Of a stretch of DNA of 47,023 nt, positions 34,633 to 41,274 are shown one piece after another. Source of the DNA: a virus; the IMG/VR virus record IMGVR_UViG_3300032053_000134, positions 1 through 47,023 of that record, one strand, 5' to 3'. Each line of letters begins with the position of its first letter. The first letter of the stretch is position 1. Below the pieces are notes generated by a model. It was given only the letters and a program-made list of their open reading frames with translations. It was not told the DNA's origin and did not search any database. The translations under genes were made by a program, and so were the position numbers.

Positions 34633-35166
34633 ACCATGTTCTGACTCATCGACAATCACCCACTTCCCGTCCCGGACTTCTTTTCTGGGGTGGTACTTCC
34701 TGCGCCTTTTTTTGTTGTAGCGGTTTTGCTCTCGTTGTCGCTGTTCTTTCCCGTAGACGAGGTTCTCTCGTTCCGCTTCCGGCTTGCAGCTCCAGCAAAC
34801 GTCTCCCTGTGAGCAATAATGACCTTGTTGTCGGCATCGAGGACACAGAACTTTTCCCTGAAATTCTGCCCGGTTGCACGGCACGCACAGAGGGTAACAG
34901 CCTGCCTTGATAAAGTCGAGGTAGTTGCACAATCCGCTCCGGTAGTCAAATCCCGAAGGATGGGCAACCACTTGGGGAATATTGCCGCACCAGAAGCAAC
35001 CTCCCTGTGCAAGGGACAAGAACAGAGCTCGAAGGAACAGCCACGGCTCGGTCGTCCAGACGATTTTATGGGCTGCTTGTCGTCCGTCGATTCTGATGTT
35101 GTCCGGGCTTTTTGTCTGGTGTATGGTTGGCATGTATCGCACAGTTCCGATTCTATCATCGTTCAC
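34630..35166 (-). CDS. Cys-rich protein with several zinc pairs, 178 aa
   Basis: Zinc-type pairs are CFWCGN, CYPLCVPC, CPRCRQQGHYC and CWSCKPE, resembling an HNH-like or multi-ribbon protein; the C-terminus is very basic (REQNRYNKKRRRKYHPRK). Start taken as GTG 35166, with ATG 35133 as alternative. Overlapping frames of similar length on this strand lack the Cys pattern and are rejected. Confidence 0.65.
   Translation of the reverse strand: MNDDRIGTVRYMPTIHQTKSPDNIRIDGRQAAHKIVWTTEPWLFLRALFLSLAQGGCFWCGNIPQVVAHPSGFDYRSGLCNYLDFIKAGCYPLCVPCNRAEFQGKVLCPRCRQQGHYCSQGDVCWSCKPEAERENLVYGKEQRQREQNRYNKKRRRKYHPRKEVRDGKWVIVDESEHG
35024..35086. repeat. 63-bp direct repeat, copy B
   Basis: Lies in the coding sequence of the Cys-rich gene and is the probable source of copy A at 34526-34588. 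Confidence 0.9.
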
Positions 35167-35509
35167 CCCGTTGTGACCGAATCAGCATGACTGCTGCTTG
35201 AATGCCCTCTGCCATTGATTCGATTGCATCGAGGGCTTTGATAACCTCTGGTGTCAGTGGTATCACCCGTTCCGGTTCTGCCGGTTCTGAGAAATACCGG
35301 CATAAATGGTCTCCTTTAGTCGACGGTCTGTGGTTGCATCGTTCGTTCTCCCATCTACATCCACTGCAAGGTTTTGGATGACACCCATTACAGATAATAG
35401 GTGGTCTTTCCGGTTCTTGATTTTTGTAATTTTTGTCACACCCCATGCAGGTAGCGAATGTTGACCGAGCACAGTCCTTCTCATAATCGCAGAGTTTCTT
35501 TTTAGTCAT
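35156..35509 (-). CDS. Cys-rich protein, 117 aa
   Basis: ATG 35509 (MTKKKLCDYEKDCARSTFAT) follows GTGGTGAG. Many Cys: CMGCDKNY, ICNGCHPKPCSGCRW and CNHR, indicating two zinc modules, followed by a helical C-terminus (TPEVIKALDAIESMAEGIQA). Confidence 0.6.
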   Translation of the reverse strand: MTKKKLCDYEKDCARSTFATCMGCDKNYKNQEPERPPIICNGCHPKPCSGCRWENERCNHRPSTKGDHLCRYFSEPAEPERVIPLTPEVIKALDAIESMAEGIQAAVMLIRSQRGER

Positions 35510-35510
35510 C

Positions 35511-35912
35511 TCACCACACTCCATCGTGGAAGTACGTTCTGTTGCATCCCGGGCATGTCGGGTCAACATCGAGCGTCACTCTGACCCAGTTGTGAAGTGT
35601 TCCGTCTTCAGTAATCCCGGTCACGACCTGAGCTTTCATCCCGTGAGCTCTCAGCATCTCTGCGAGAATCGTGCTCCTATCGGTACAGTCCCCGGTCTTC
35701 TCTCTCCATGCCAGCTCGGCACATCTCGGTAAGTAATATACCCGGTAGTTCCACCGTACAACCATCAGGTAATTATAGACCTTGAAGAGCGTGTAAATCT
35801 GGTCTGGACCGGATATGTTCGCTACGTCTTGCTTGATTGTTCCTGCTGAGACTGAGCTGACAAGCATCAGTGAGATGATGAACACGACAACGACCCTCAT
35901 CATAGTGCTCAT
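35511..35912 (-). CDS. Exported transglutaminase-like cysteine peptidase, 133 aa
   Basis: The N-terminus is a signal peptide (MMRVVVVFIISLMLVSSVSAG). The mature part has the transglutaminase triad in order: Cys in KTGDCTDRSTILAEML, His in GTLHNWVRV and Asp in LDVDPTC. Similar folds occur in archaeal cell-wall peptidases. It could act on the host envelope in lysis or entry. ATG 35912 follows GAGTGAGTGAG; GTG 35921 is an alternative. Confidence 0.75.
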   Translation of the reverse strand: MSTMMRVVVVFIISLMLVSSVSAGTIKQDVANISGPDQIYTLFKVYNYLMVVRWNYRVYYLPRCAELAWREKTGDCTDRSTILAEMLRAHGMKAQVVTGITEDGTLHNWVRVTLDVDPTCPGCNRTYFHDGVW

Positions 35913-35917
35913 CTCAC

Positions 35918-36091
35918 TCACTCTTCTTCTGACTTAGCATCATTCATTCCCTTCACCATGGCACGTATGGCTTCATTCTCTCCGTCTTTGAACCCGTATG
36001 AGTACCCGATATACCATGCAAGGAACCATGCGAACAGGAACCCTCCGACCCCGGCTGCTATGATGGCCACAGCTGCCCATTCTGCTTCCAT
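35918..36091 (-). CDS. Small membrane protein, 57 aa
   Basis: MEAEWAAVAIIAAGVGGFLF then AWFLAWYIGYSYGF is one long membrane helix with an acidic C-terminus. It lies immediately upstream of the exported transglutaminase-like gene, so the two may act together at the membrane, for example as a holin-type partner. Confidence 0.6.
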   Translation of the reverse strand: MEAEWAAVAIIAAGVGGFLFAWFLAWYIGYSYGFKDGENEAIRAMVKGMNDAKSEEE

Positions 36092-36094
36092 ACC

Positions 36095-36364
36095 TCACTC
36101 CTCAAGCATCCGCAGGGGGTCAACAACCTCAATGCACGTCCCGAGCTTTTCAATCGGGACTGAGATAGAGGCCGATATGTTCGGTGGCCTCCACGCTTCA
36201 TCGGGAATGGTCAGGTCAAGTGCCATAAAAACCGTTGGGATGGCTTTGGAATACCTTGATTGCCCTACCCGCAGTGGTTCAATTTTTGGTACGGTGTGAG
36301 CGTCAACCTTGACCTTCGAGCCGTCCTTTCCAATGCGGAGATAGACCTTTGTTTTCACTTGCAT
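36095..36364 (-). CDS. Small hypothetical protein, 89 aa
   Basis: ATG 36364 follows a near-perfect AAGGAGGT. Beta-rich (VYLRIGKDGSKVKVDAHTV) with a C-terminal EVVDPLRMLEE. No family recognised. Confidence 0.55.
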   Translation of the reverse strand: MQVKTKVYLRIGKDGSKVKVDAHTVPKIEPLRVGQSRYSKAIPTVFMALDLTIPDEAWRPPNISASISVPIEKLGTCIEVVDPLRMLEE

Positions 36365-37092
36365 TACCTCCTTTTTATTGGTGCCGGGTAATCCCTGCAC
36401 CATAGTATCCTATCCTCACTGAGGTCATAACCGGCCATGTTGTTCTTGAAGAACATCGGTATCTCGTTGTCAGCACATGCCGAGGCAATCTCATAGACCC
36501 ATTTCGGCTTCGGAAGCAGCTTCTTCCGTCCGGCCAGACCGCCGATAATGACCCAGTCAATACCACAGAGCAGCTCCGTGAGCGTGGCGTGCTTCCCCAC
36601 GCACCCGAGCAGCGGTTCAAAGGATATGAACTTCTTGCTGACTCTGTTAGCACATTTGAGCGTCTCTATCCTGTGTCGGTCTTCCAAAGATGTGACGGAG
36701 ACACCGAGCCAGACGTTTGTAGGTGGGATGCTCCCGGTCATGTTCTCTGGTTGTTTCGTCAGGACTAGGAAGATGTGTTCGGGAAGCCTTGAACAGACAA
36801 CGTAAATCTGGTGCCTCCATATCGGATATACGGCCTCATCGTACAGGTCTCCCATTGAGTCAAGGAAGACGAGCTGAGTTGACCTCTCACGTGAGAGCAC
36901 CTTTTCCATCTTGACGAGTTCCTTTGGGAAGAACTGCGGGACTCGGAAGTCTCTGTCCGGGTGGAACCTGGCATAGTTGTCTGCCGCGTAGCACCATTCA
37001 CAAGGCTGATGCTTCCCGTTGACGACAGGGCCTTGACAGCCCTTCTCTGGATTTGACGACCAGTCGCACCAGTCAATAGGGGTTTTCTGCAT
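36364..37092 (-). CDS. DUF5131 (phage Gp37/Gp68) family protein, 242 aa
   Basis: The N-terminus has the family hallmark IDWCDWSSNPEKGCQGPV followed by CEWCYA, a Cys pattern like a radical-SAM-type cluster site, then VFLDSMGDLYDEAV, LVLTKQPENM, NVWLGVSVTS and WVIIGGLAGRK. The reaction is not established. The gene is frequent in phages. Confidence 0.85.
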   Translation of the reverse strand: MQKTPIDWCDWSSNPEKGCQGPVVNGKHQPCEWCYAADNYARFHPDRDFRVPQFFPKELVKMEKVLSRERSTQLVFLDSMGDLYDEAVYPIWRHQIYVVCSRLPEHIFLVLTKQPENMTGSIPPTNVWLGVSVTSLEDRHRIETLKCANRVSKKFISFEPLLGCVGKHATLTELLCGIDWVIIGGLAGRKKLLPKPKWVYEIASACADNEIPMFFKNNMAGYDLSEDRILWCRDYPAPIKRR

Positions 37093-37095
37093 TGT

Positions 37096-37263
37096 TTACC
37101 ACTCCTTGGCAAGCCATTGTGTGAATCTGATCCCAACAGCGAAGACAACAAAGAAAAATCCGACAAGGATAAGTGACCCAACGACGATTGAAATGATGTC
37201 ACCTTGAGGCCAGCCCCACGGTATTACTTTCTCGATCGCTGAAAAATCAGGGAGTTCGTACAT
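37096..37263 (-). CDS. Small membrane protein, 55 aa
   Basis: One clear membrane helix (IISIVVGSLILVGFFFVVFA) preceded by a WGWPQGD segment and followed by a basic C-terminus. It overlaps the upstream gene by 17 bases. Function unknown. Confidence 0.55.
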   Translation of the reverse strand: MYELPDFSAIEKVIPWGWPQGDIISIVVGSLILVGFFFVVFAVGIRFTQWLAKEW

Positions 37264-37654
37264 CAATGTTCATCCTCCGGCATACTTCCTTGTAACGACC
37301 ATCCATCTGTTTGTCCACGACTCGTTTCACCCGTCTCACCTCACTCTCACTTCTGGCTCTTCCAGAGGTGTCAAAGTAAGGACAGAGAACCAATGTCACC
37401 TCTCCATATATCCGGCAGATGCGCGGACGACGCGAGTAGATTGAGCAGAGCTTCGTCTGACGAATGAGGAAGGGACAATGATAGTCTTCGGTCTCAGCGA
37501 ATACAAAAATGGTGGGGTCTTTATCGCTCATCCGACATTCGGTAACCTTTGCCGGCTTGACCTGAAGCAGCCCCTCTTCAACAGCTATATAATACAGGTC
37601 TTTCTCAAAGGGGATGACTCCGCAACATTCCCCACAACCGGGTTTGCAGGCCAT
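37247..37654 (-). CDS. YkgJ-type zinc/iron-cluster protein, 135 aa
   Basis: CKPGCGECCGVIPF at the N-terminus is the CxxxCxxCC motif of the YkgJ family, with further conserved CPFL and CSIYSRRPRICRIY. Members bind metal and are of unknown function. ATG 37654 (MACKPGCG) chosen; the longer frame from 37798 covers the coding part of the next gene. Confidence 0.75.
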   Translation of the reverse strand: MACKPGCGECCGVIPFEKDLYYIAVEEGLLQVKPAKVTECRMSDKDPTIFVFAETEDYHCPFLIRQTKLCSIYSRRPRICRIYGEVTLVLCPYFDTSGRARSESEVRRVKRVVDKQMDGRYKEVCRRMNIDVRTP

Positions 37655-37659
37655 GACAA

Positions 37660-37845
37660 TCACTTCATCGGGTCTTCCTGCTTTGGCGGGACCTGGACTG
37701 TTGTACCGGTAAGAATCTTCTGGGCGACAACCCGCCTCTTGCGGAAGTTGCCACACGGGTCTGAGCTGAGCCTGTTCTTGAGCTTCAACGCTCCCCAACA
37801 GCTCTCGTCGTATTCACAGGATACACATTGTTCTTTCGACATCAT
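37660..37845 (-). CDS. Small Cys-containing protein, 61 aa
   Basis: CVSCEYDESCWGALK at the N-terminus and SSDPCGNFRKR, a four-Cys metal site. Overlaps the previous gene by four bases and is closely followed by the YkgJ-type gene. Confidence 0.55.
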   Translation of the reverse strand: MMSKEQCVSCEYDESCWGALKLKNRLSSDPCGNFRKRRVVAQKILTGTTVQVPPKQEDPMK

Positions 37846-38237
37846 CTCACCTCCTTCTCTGCCACTTTCTTAACGATTGCCTCTTTCAAGGCGTTCTTGA
37901 GACCGCCGTGTTCATCGGCGTTGATGAAGTTGGCAGCTCTCCCGCTCATTGCGAGTGCTGCATCCGTCTCCTGAAAGAACCCGAATGGTTTTCCTTCGGA
38001 GATGCGTTCTCCACCAGAAAGGTAGTTTCCCTCGTACAGTTTTATCTTGACGCCCTCTGCGTTCGAGAACCAGAACACTCCGGCTGAAGCTGCCACACTC
38101 CAACCTTCCTGTCTGGCAGCTGCAAAGATAACATTGAGGTCTTCAGCCTTGTTCCACTTGACAGTCCCCTGACTCGCCCTGTGTATGTAGTACTGGGCGA
38201 GAGTGGCGATGATCTCATCTGAGATTTTGTCAGACAC
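37842..38237 (-). CDS. Hypothetical protein, 131 aa
   Basis: A helical N-terminus (ISDEIIATLAQYYIHRASQG) is followed by a beta part (AGVFWFSNAEGVKIKLYEGN) and a helical C-terminus. No family recognised. Confidence 0.55.
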   Translation of the reverse strand: MSDKISDEIIATLAQYYIHRASQGTVKWNKAEDLNVIFAAARQEGWSVAASAGVFWFSNAEGVKIKLYEGNYLSGGERISEGKPFGFFQETDAALAMSGRAANFINADEHGGLKNALKEAIVKKVAEKEVR

Positions 38238-38242
38238 TCAAC

Positions 38243-38416
38243 TCACCGTTTGATTTGCAGGACTTCTCTGAGCCTGCTTATTGCCCCGTCAAGTTGGTCA
38301 ATGACTTCGTATTCCTCTGCGGAGCAGCCAGCCGGTGTATCGGCTTTCCTGTTCAGCTTCCGAAGAAGTTTTGAGTCTTCTTTGAGAAGACCTCTTACCT
38401 CTTTCTCAGTCAACAT
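38243..38416 (-). CDS. Small coiled-coil protein, 57 aa
   Basis: MLTEKEVRGLLKEDSKLLRK, then a second helix (VIDQLDGAISRLREVLQIKR). ATG 38416 with GGGTGACC upstream. No family recognised. Confidence 0.5.
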   Translation of the reverse strand: MLTEKEVRGLLKEDSKLLRKLNRKADTPAGCSAEEYEVIDQLDGAISRLREVLQIKR

Positions 38417-38421
38417 GCTGG

Positions 38422-38595
38422 TCACCCAGTATATGACTTGATGCGAACGGCATCCTCAATCTTGTCGGCCAGTGCGCTGAGCTGACTGCCTGAGATTGGT
38501 GCAGTATTAATGACAATCTCCACACTTTCAGACCTGCCGAACGCTGCGGCTATGCTCTCACAGTCTACCCTGTCAAGGACGATGCTGATAAGCAT
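38422..38595 (-). CDS. Small hypothetical protein, 57 aa
   Basis: MLISIVLDRVDCESIAAAFG, then VEIVINTAPISGSQLSALAD, an alpha/beta pattern. It starts at the stop of the vWA ORF, so it is in the Ro60 transcript. No family recognised. Confidence 0.5.
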   Translation of the reverse strand: MLISIVLDRVDCESIAAAFGRSESVEIVINTAPISGSQLSALADKIEDAVRIKSYTG

Positions 38596-38596
38596 A

Positions 38597-39439
38597 TCAG
38601 ATCACCGTCATAGACTCAATCTCGGCCAGCATGTCAACCCGTGATCGCTCGAACATCGGGATGAAGCTCAGTACCTTATCACTCCATCCCCCGATCTGGC
38701 AGACTCGCCCGTCATCCTTCGGGAACTGGGTTTCTCCATACTCGGAGAGGTCGAAGCTATACACGAAGACATTCTTGTTGACGGTCTGACGGTACTTGAT
38801 GAGCCCTGAGTATAGGTTCTCATGGGTACTGAAGTGGGAGCCGTCGGTTGTCGTGTAGCACTGCATGTCGGAGAAGACAACAATCCGGTCAACGAAGACC
38901 TTGTTCTTGTTGAGCCAGTCCATGACCTTCCATGCCTCTGTGCCGTAGCCGTTGACATTGGTCATCAGCATCTTCCTGACATTGGTGAACATCGAGTCCC
39001 TTGAGTTGAGACTGACCGGAACGTGGTCTGTGGCAAAGACCGACACTACTGAGTCGGCTGCCTTCTTCTGCATGATAGCTCCGAACAGGCACCCGATTTC
39101 CTTCATGCTGATCTTTGACCGGGCTGATGGAGATGACGACATCGAGCCGCTGATGTCGCAGGTCACGAAGGTCTTTCCGCTGAACTCAGGAATGTTCTGC
39201 ACGCTCAGCTCAACCGCATCAGACAGTGCAGCCAGGACTTTGCTGGCCTTTGCCTCGTGCTCAAGTTCCTTGTAGGCCGACACGAACCTATACGGGAACT
39301 GCTTGGACTTGGCAACCGCAACGGGGTCTCGGATGGATTCACAGACCATCTCAAGATGTTTGGGTGAGACGTTCTTATCGAGAATGTTACGGAGGTTTCT
39401 TAATATAGCCATGTAGTTTTTGACTTGTTTTACTTTCAT
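38597..39439 (-). CDS. Ro60 homologue, C-terminal part: end of TROVE + vWA domain
   Basis: Residues 1-90 are the last TROVE repeats: YMAILRNLRNIL, FPYRFVSAYKEL. Residues 90-280 are a vWA domain with an intact metal-ion site: DISGSMS (95-101), Thr in GYGTEAW and Asp in VVFSDMQ. Ro60/Rsr binds Y RNAs and misfolded or damaged RNAs. ATG 39439 follows GAGGTGTATT. The usual single Ro60 is about 530 aa; here it is divided between two ORFs, of 239 and 280 aa, that together give that length. Confidence 0.9.
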   Translation of the reverse strand: MKVKQVKNYMAILRNLRNILDKNVSPKHLEMVCESIRDPVAVAKSKQFPYRFVSAYKELEHEAKASKVLAALSDAVELSVQNIPEFSGKTFVTCDISGSMSSSPSARSKISMKEIGCLFGAIMQKKAADSVVSVFATDHVPVSLNSRDSMFTNVRKMLMTNVNGYGTEAWKVMDWLNKNKVFVDRIVVFSDMQCYTTTDGSHFSTHENLYSGLIKYRQTVNKNVFVYSFDLSEYGETQFPKDDGRVCQIGGWSDKVLSFIPMFERSRVDMLAEIESMTVI

Positions 39440-39495
39440 AATACACCTCATATTCTTTTATGAGTCCTTTTTCAAGATAGCATATCATACTTTTG
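39440..39495 (-). other. 56-base spacer splitting the Ro60 homologue
   Basis: AT-rich spacer between TAA (end of the TROVE N-part) and the ATG of the vWA part. Stop codons occur in it, so simple read-through cannot join the ORFs. It contains the GAGGTG ribosome site of the second ORF. No bulge-helix-bulge structure or intein was seen. Confidence 0.7.
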
Positions 39496-40215
39496 TTAGT
39501 TCTCCACCTCTATCCACATCTCAATCACGGACTCCCAGTTCTCCTTTGTGCTGCCCTTGGTGGAAATTACGACTTCCCACGTATCAGGAGCTGCGAGCGT
39601 ATCCTCAACGATGTCCTTGAAGATAGCTTCCTGCCCCTCGTCCTTCGGCTTTGGGTGGCAGAGAGCCATAGCATCCTTGAGCTTAACCGCACCCTCCCGG
39701 TTGTACTTGGCGAACTGGTAGGCATCGAACTTGTTGAACGCATCGGCGACACCGAACTTGATGACCTGCGGGAGCTTCCCCTTGAAGGCTTTTCGTCTGG
39801 TGTTCTGCTCGATGACATAAGCGATGACCTCCATTATCTCATCGGCTCGCTGGATGGTGGCCGTGACAAACTTCCTCGCGTTGGGAACCTTGCCCTTCCC
39901 GGCGCTCATGCCGTATTCACCGATGAGCACCATTGGAGCCGTCCGAAGGTACATCTTCGTCCGGGCGTACAGGGCGAGCTTCAGGATGAAAGCCGGGTCC
40001 ACCCCTGCTACCGCGTGGATAGCTTCTCTCAGCTCACGCTTCAGTTCCTTGCCGCTGGCATAGAACTGGTCTTCACCAATCATTGAGCTGACAGTCCTCA
40101 GCATGAGGTCTGTCTTCATGTCTGGCTTGAACGCAACACCGCCCTCTCGGTTCACGGTGAGGTCTGGGTGATTCTTCACCTTGTCAGACACATTCGGTTT
40201 CTTGTTCTGTCTCAT
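39496..40215 (-). CDS. Ro60 homologue, N-terminal TROVE part
   Basis: 239 aa of TROVE HEAT-like repeats: VNREGGVAFKPDMKTDLMLR, FILKLALYARTKMYLRTAPM, IQRADEIMEVIAYV, then ALCHPKPKDEGQEAIFKDIV and DTWEVVISTKGSTKENWESV. It ends just where classical Ro60 goes on to the MAxLRNLRN helix, which opens the next ORF. This half should form most of the RNA-binding ring. ATG 40215 follows GGTAGTGAGAACT. The non-coding RNA array lies directly upstream on the same strand. Confidence 0.92.
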   Translation of the reverse strand: MRQNKKPNVSDKVKNHPDLTVNREGGVAFKPDMKTDLMLRTVSSMIGEDQFYASGKELKRELREAIHAVAGVDPAFILKLALYARTKMYLRTAPMVLIGEYGMSAGKGKVPNARKFVTATIQRADEIMEVIAYVIEQNTRRKAFKGKLPQVIKFGVADAFNKFDAYQFAKYNREGAVKLKDAMALCHPKPKDEGQEAIFKDIVEDTLAAPDTWEVVISTKGSTKENWESVIEMWIEVEN

Positions 40216-40280
40216 AGTTCTCACTACCGAACGAAATTGTTCCTCTGGCTTTGCCTGCTCACCTCAAATGAGTGAGCTGA

Positions 40281-40455
40281 ATCCAGTGGAGGGAATTGAA
40301 CCCCCACCCTCCAAGTCGCCTGCTCTGCAACGGGAACCAACACGATCAACTGTTGGCATCATATCCTTCTGAGTTGAACTCGTCTGCATATGACTGCTGT
40401 TACCACCTTTGCAGGGGTACAGGCTTGGCGCACTACCAACACGTGCTTCACTGGA
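40281..40455 (-). tRNA. tRNA-Thr (anticodon UGU) with 101-base intron
   Basis: 5' exon 40455-40418: acceptor TCCAGTG, D arm GCAC/GTGC with GTTGGTA loop, stem CCAAG, CCTGTA. 3' exon 40316-40281: A, CTTGG, variable AGGGT, T arm GGGGG-TTCAATT-CCCTC, acceptor CACTGGA (7/7 pairs) and discriminator U. The intron (40417-40317) is bounded by a standard bulge-helix-bulge: helix CCTG/CAGG, three-base bulges TAC and CGA, outer helix CTGCAA/TTGCAG. Cutting each bulge after base 2 gives the seven-base loop CCTGTAA. C33 in place of U33 is unusual. Confidence 0.85.
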
Positions 40456-40509
40456 ATATTCAAAGGGTTCGGGGTTCATCACTCGCACAATCCCCCCTAC
40501 ACCCATTGA

Positions 40510-40582
40510 TAGCGCAGGTCGGATTTGAACCGACGTCTCAAGATTATGGGTCTTGTAAGAGCCCGGGCTTCTCTACCGCGCT
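40510..40582 (-). tRNA. tRNA-Met-type (anticodon CAU)
   Basis: Acceptor AGCGCGG/CTGCGCT (one G-U) with A1-U72 and discriminator A; D stem GAGA/TCTT (one G-U); anticodon stem CAAGA/TCTTG with loop CCCATAA; T arm GTCGG-TTCAAAT-CCGAC. A1-U72 is an archaeal initiator feature, but the three G-C pairs of initiator anticodon stems are absent. C33 replaces U33, as in the neighbouring tRNA-Thr. An Ile-type (modified C34) identity cannot be excluded. Confidence 0.75.
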
Positions 40583-40590
40583 ACTGATTA

Positions 40591-40656
40591 TCAGGGAGAT
40601 GATGTCGATGACGGAGTTTCCAGAGAACGAAGTATCCGTCGTCTACGCAACCCTGA
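40591..40656 (-). ncRNA. Structured RNA unit 1 (Y RNA-like candidate)
   Basis: Ends pair TCAGGG/CCCTGA. Inside follow TTGCGTAGAC, inner stem GACGGA/TCCGTC, then TACTTCG opening a short loop, and ATCT just before the closing strand. Same order of elements as units 3-5; shortest of the set at 66 bases. Confidence 0.6.
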
Positions 40657-40734
40657 GGTGAATCAGATATGTACGCAACATTGCTCTGACTTCTGTTCAT
40701 ACATGGCTCTTCTCCATGTGGGCATACCGCCCTA

Positions 40735-40891
40735 CGTTGCCGGGGGGATTTGAACCCCCGCCTCTCGATTACAAGTCGAAGTACCAGCCATCTACGCAAC
40801 CATATTTGCGATGCAAGCCAGCAACATCAAAGAGTGGAGAACTCTCGATTGCTGGTGTTTTTAGCGCACTACCGGACTATGCCACGGCAAC
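40735..40891 (-). tRNA. tRNA-Thr (anticodon UGU), probable non-canonical intron
   Basis: 5' part 40891-40865: acceptor GTTGCCG, TG, D arm GCAT/GTGC with AGTCCGGTA loop. 3' part from about 40780: anticodon stem TTCGA/TCGAG, loop CTTGTAA, T arm GGGGG-TTCAAAT-CCCCC, acceptor CGGCAAC (7/7 pairs). The about 84 bases between lie near position 26/27, not the canonical 37/38. They contain a strong hairpin (CCAGCAA/TTGCTGG) and end in TTGCGTAG-ATGGCTGG-TACTTCG, the motif of the neighbouring RNA units. Discriminator is G. Splice sites are inferred. Confidence 0.65.
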
Positions 40892-40899
40892 ACTGTTAG

Positions 40900-41008
40900 G
40901 GAAGGAGATTGGGCGAGTACTGAGATTTTTTACGTCCGTTTGTGTTACCTCCCGGACGATGGAGTCGAACCATGAAGACCGAAGTATCAGTACCCTATGC
41001 AACCTTCC
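40900..41008 (-). ncRNA. Structured RNA unit 3 (Y RNA-like candidate)
   Basis: Ends pair GGAAGG/CCTTCC; TTGCATAG; inner stem GTACTGA/TCAGTAC; TACTTCG; then a hairpin ATGG-TTCGACT-CCAT that looks like a tRNA T arm, and a second hairpin CGTCCG/CGGACG; CCCAATCT before the closing strand. A tRNA-like module inside a paired-end RNA is a feature of bacterial YrlA-type Y RNAs. Confidence 0.65.
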
Positions 41009-41034
41009 GAGGGTCAATTATCTCTTGTCATATG

Positions 41035-41135
41035 AGAGGGAGATTGGGTGAACCCGGTGTTTTAATCCCGGTATTACCCGAAGGCATGTGCCGGGAATTT
41101 CTGCAACGAAGTAACCGGGTTCTATGCAACCCTCT
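41035..41135 (-). ncRNA. Structured RNA unit 4 (Y RNA-like candidate)
   Basis: Ends pair AGAGGG/CCCTCT; TTGCATAG; inner stem AACCCGGT/ACCGGGTT (8 pairs); TACTTCG; a distal hairpin CCCGG/CCGGG with a TTCG tetraloop core; ACCCAATCT before the closing strand. Best-paired member of the family, 101 bases. Confidence 0.7.
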
Positions 41136-41161
41136 GGCTTGGTTTTTCTCTCTCTGAAGTC

Positions 41162-41242
41162 AGGAGAACAGGCGAGGAAAGTTTACTGCCCTTTCAGGCA
41201 ATGTTATGTCAAGTAACGAAGTAGCTTTCCTCTACGCATCCT
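41162..41242 (-). ncRNA. Structured RNA unit 5, promoter-proximal (Y RNA-like candidate)
   Basis: Ends pair AGGA/TCCT (only 4 pairs); TGCGTAG; inner stem AGGAAAG/CTTTCCT; TACTTCG; distal hairpin TGCC/GGCA; CGCCTGTTC before the closing strand. The 5' end is 24-26 bases downstream of a TATA box. Confidence 0.65.
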
Positions 41243-41265
41243 TATATCCTAATGGATTTTCAATA

Positions 41266-41274
41266 CTTATAAAT
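41266..41274 (-). promoter_or_regulatory. TATA box of the RNA array and Ro60 locus
   Basis: ATTTATAAG on the minus strand, directly after the stop codon of the upstream gene and about 26 bases from the start of RNA unit 5. A single transcript from here could carry all RNA units, three tRNAs and both Ro60 ORFs. Confidence 0.65.

Noticed and set aside
34656-35159. Alternative 167-aa frame inside the Cys-rich gene
   Set aside because: Ser/Thr/Lys-rich without conserved pattern, while the chosen frame has paired CxxC motifs.
40955-40985. A separate complete tRNA around the T-arm-like hairpin of RNA unit 3
   Set aside because: No matching acceptor or D arm was found upstream; it fits better as a module inside unit 3.
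40264-41157. Several 60-120 aa ORFs on both strands over the RNA array
   Set aside because: They cross tRNA arms and the paired RNA units, and lack ribosome sites.
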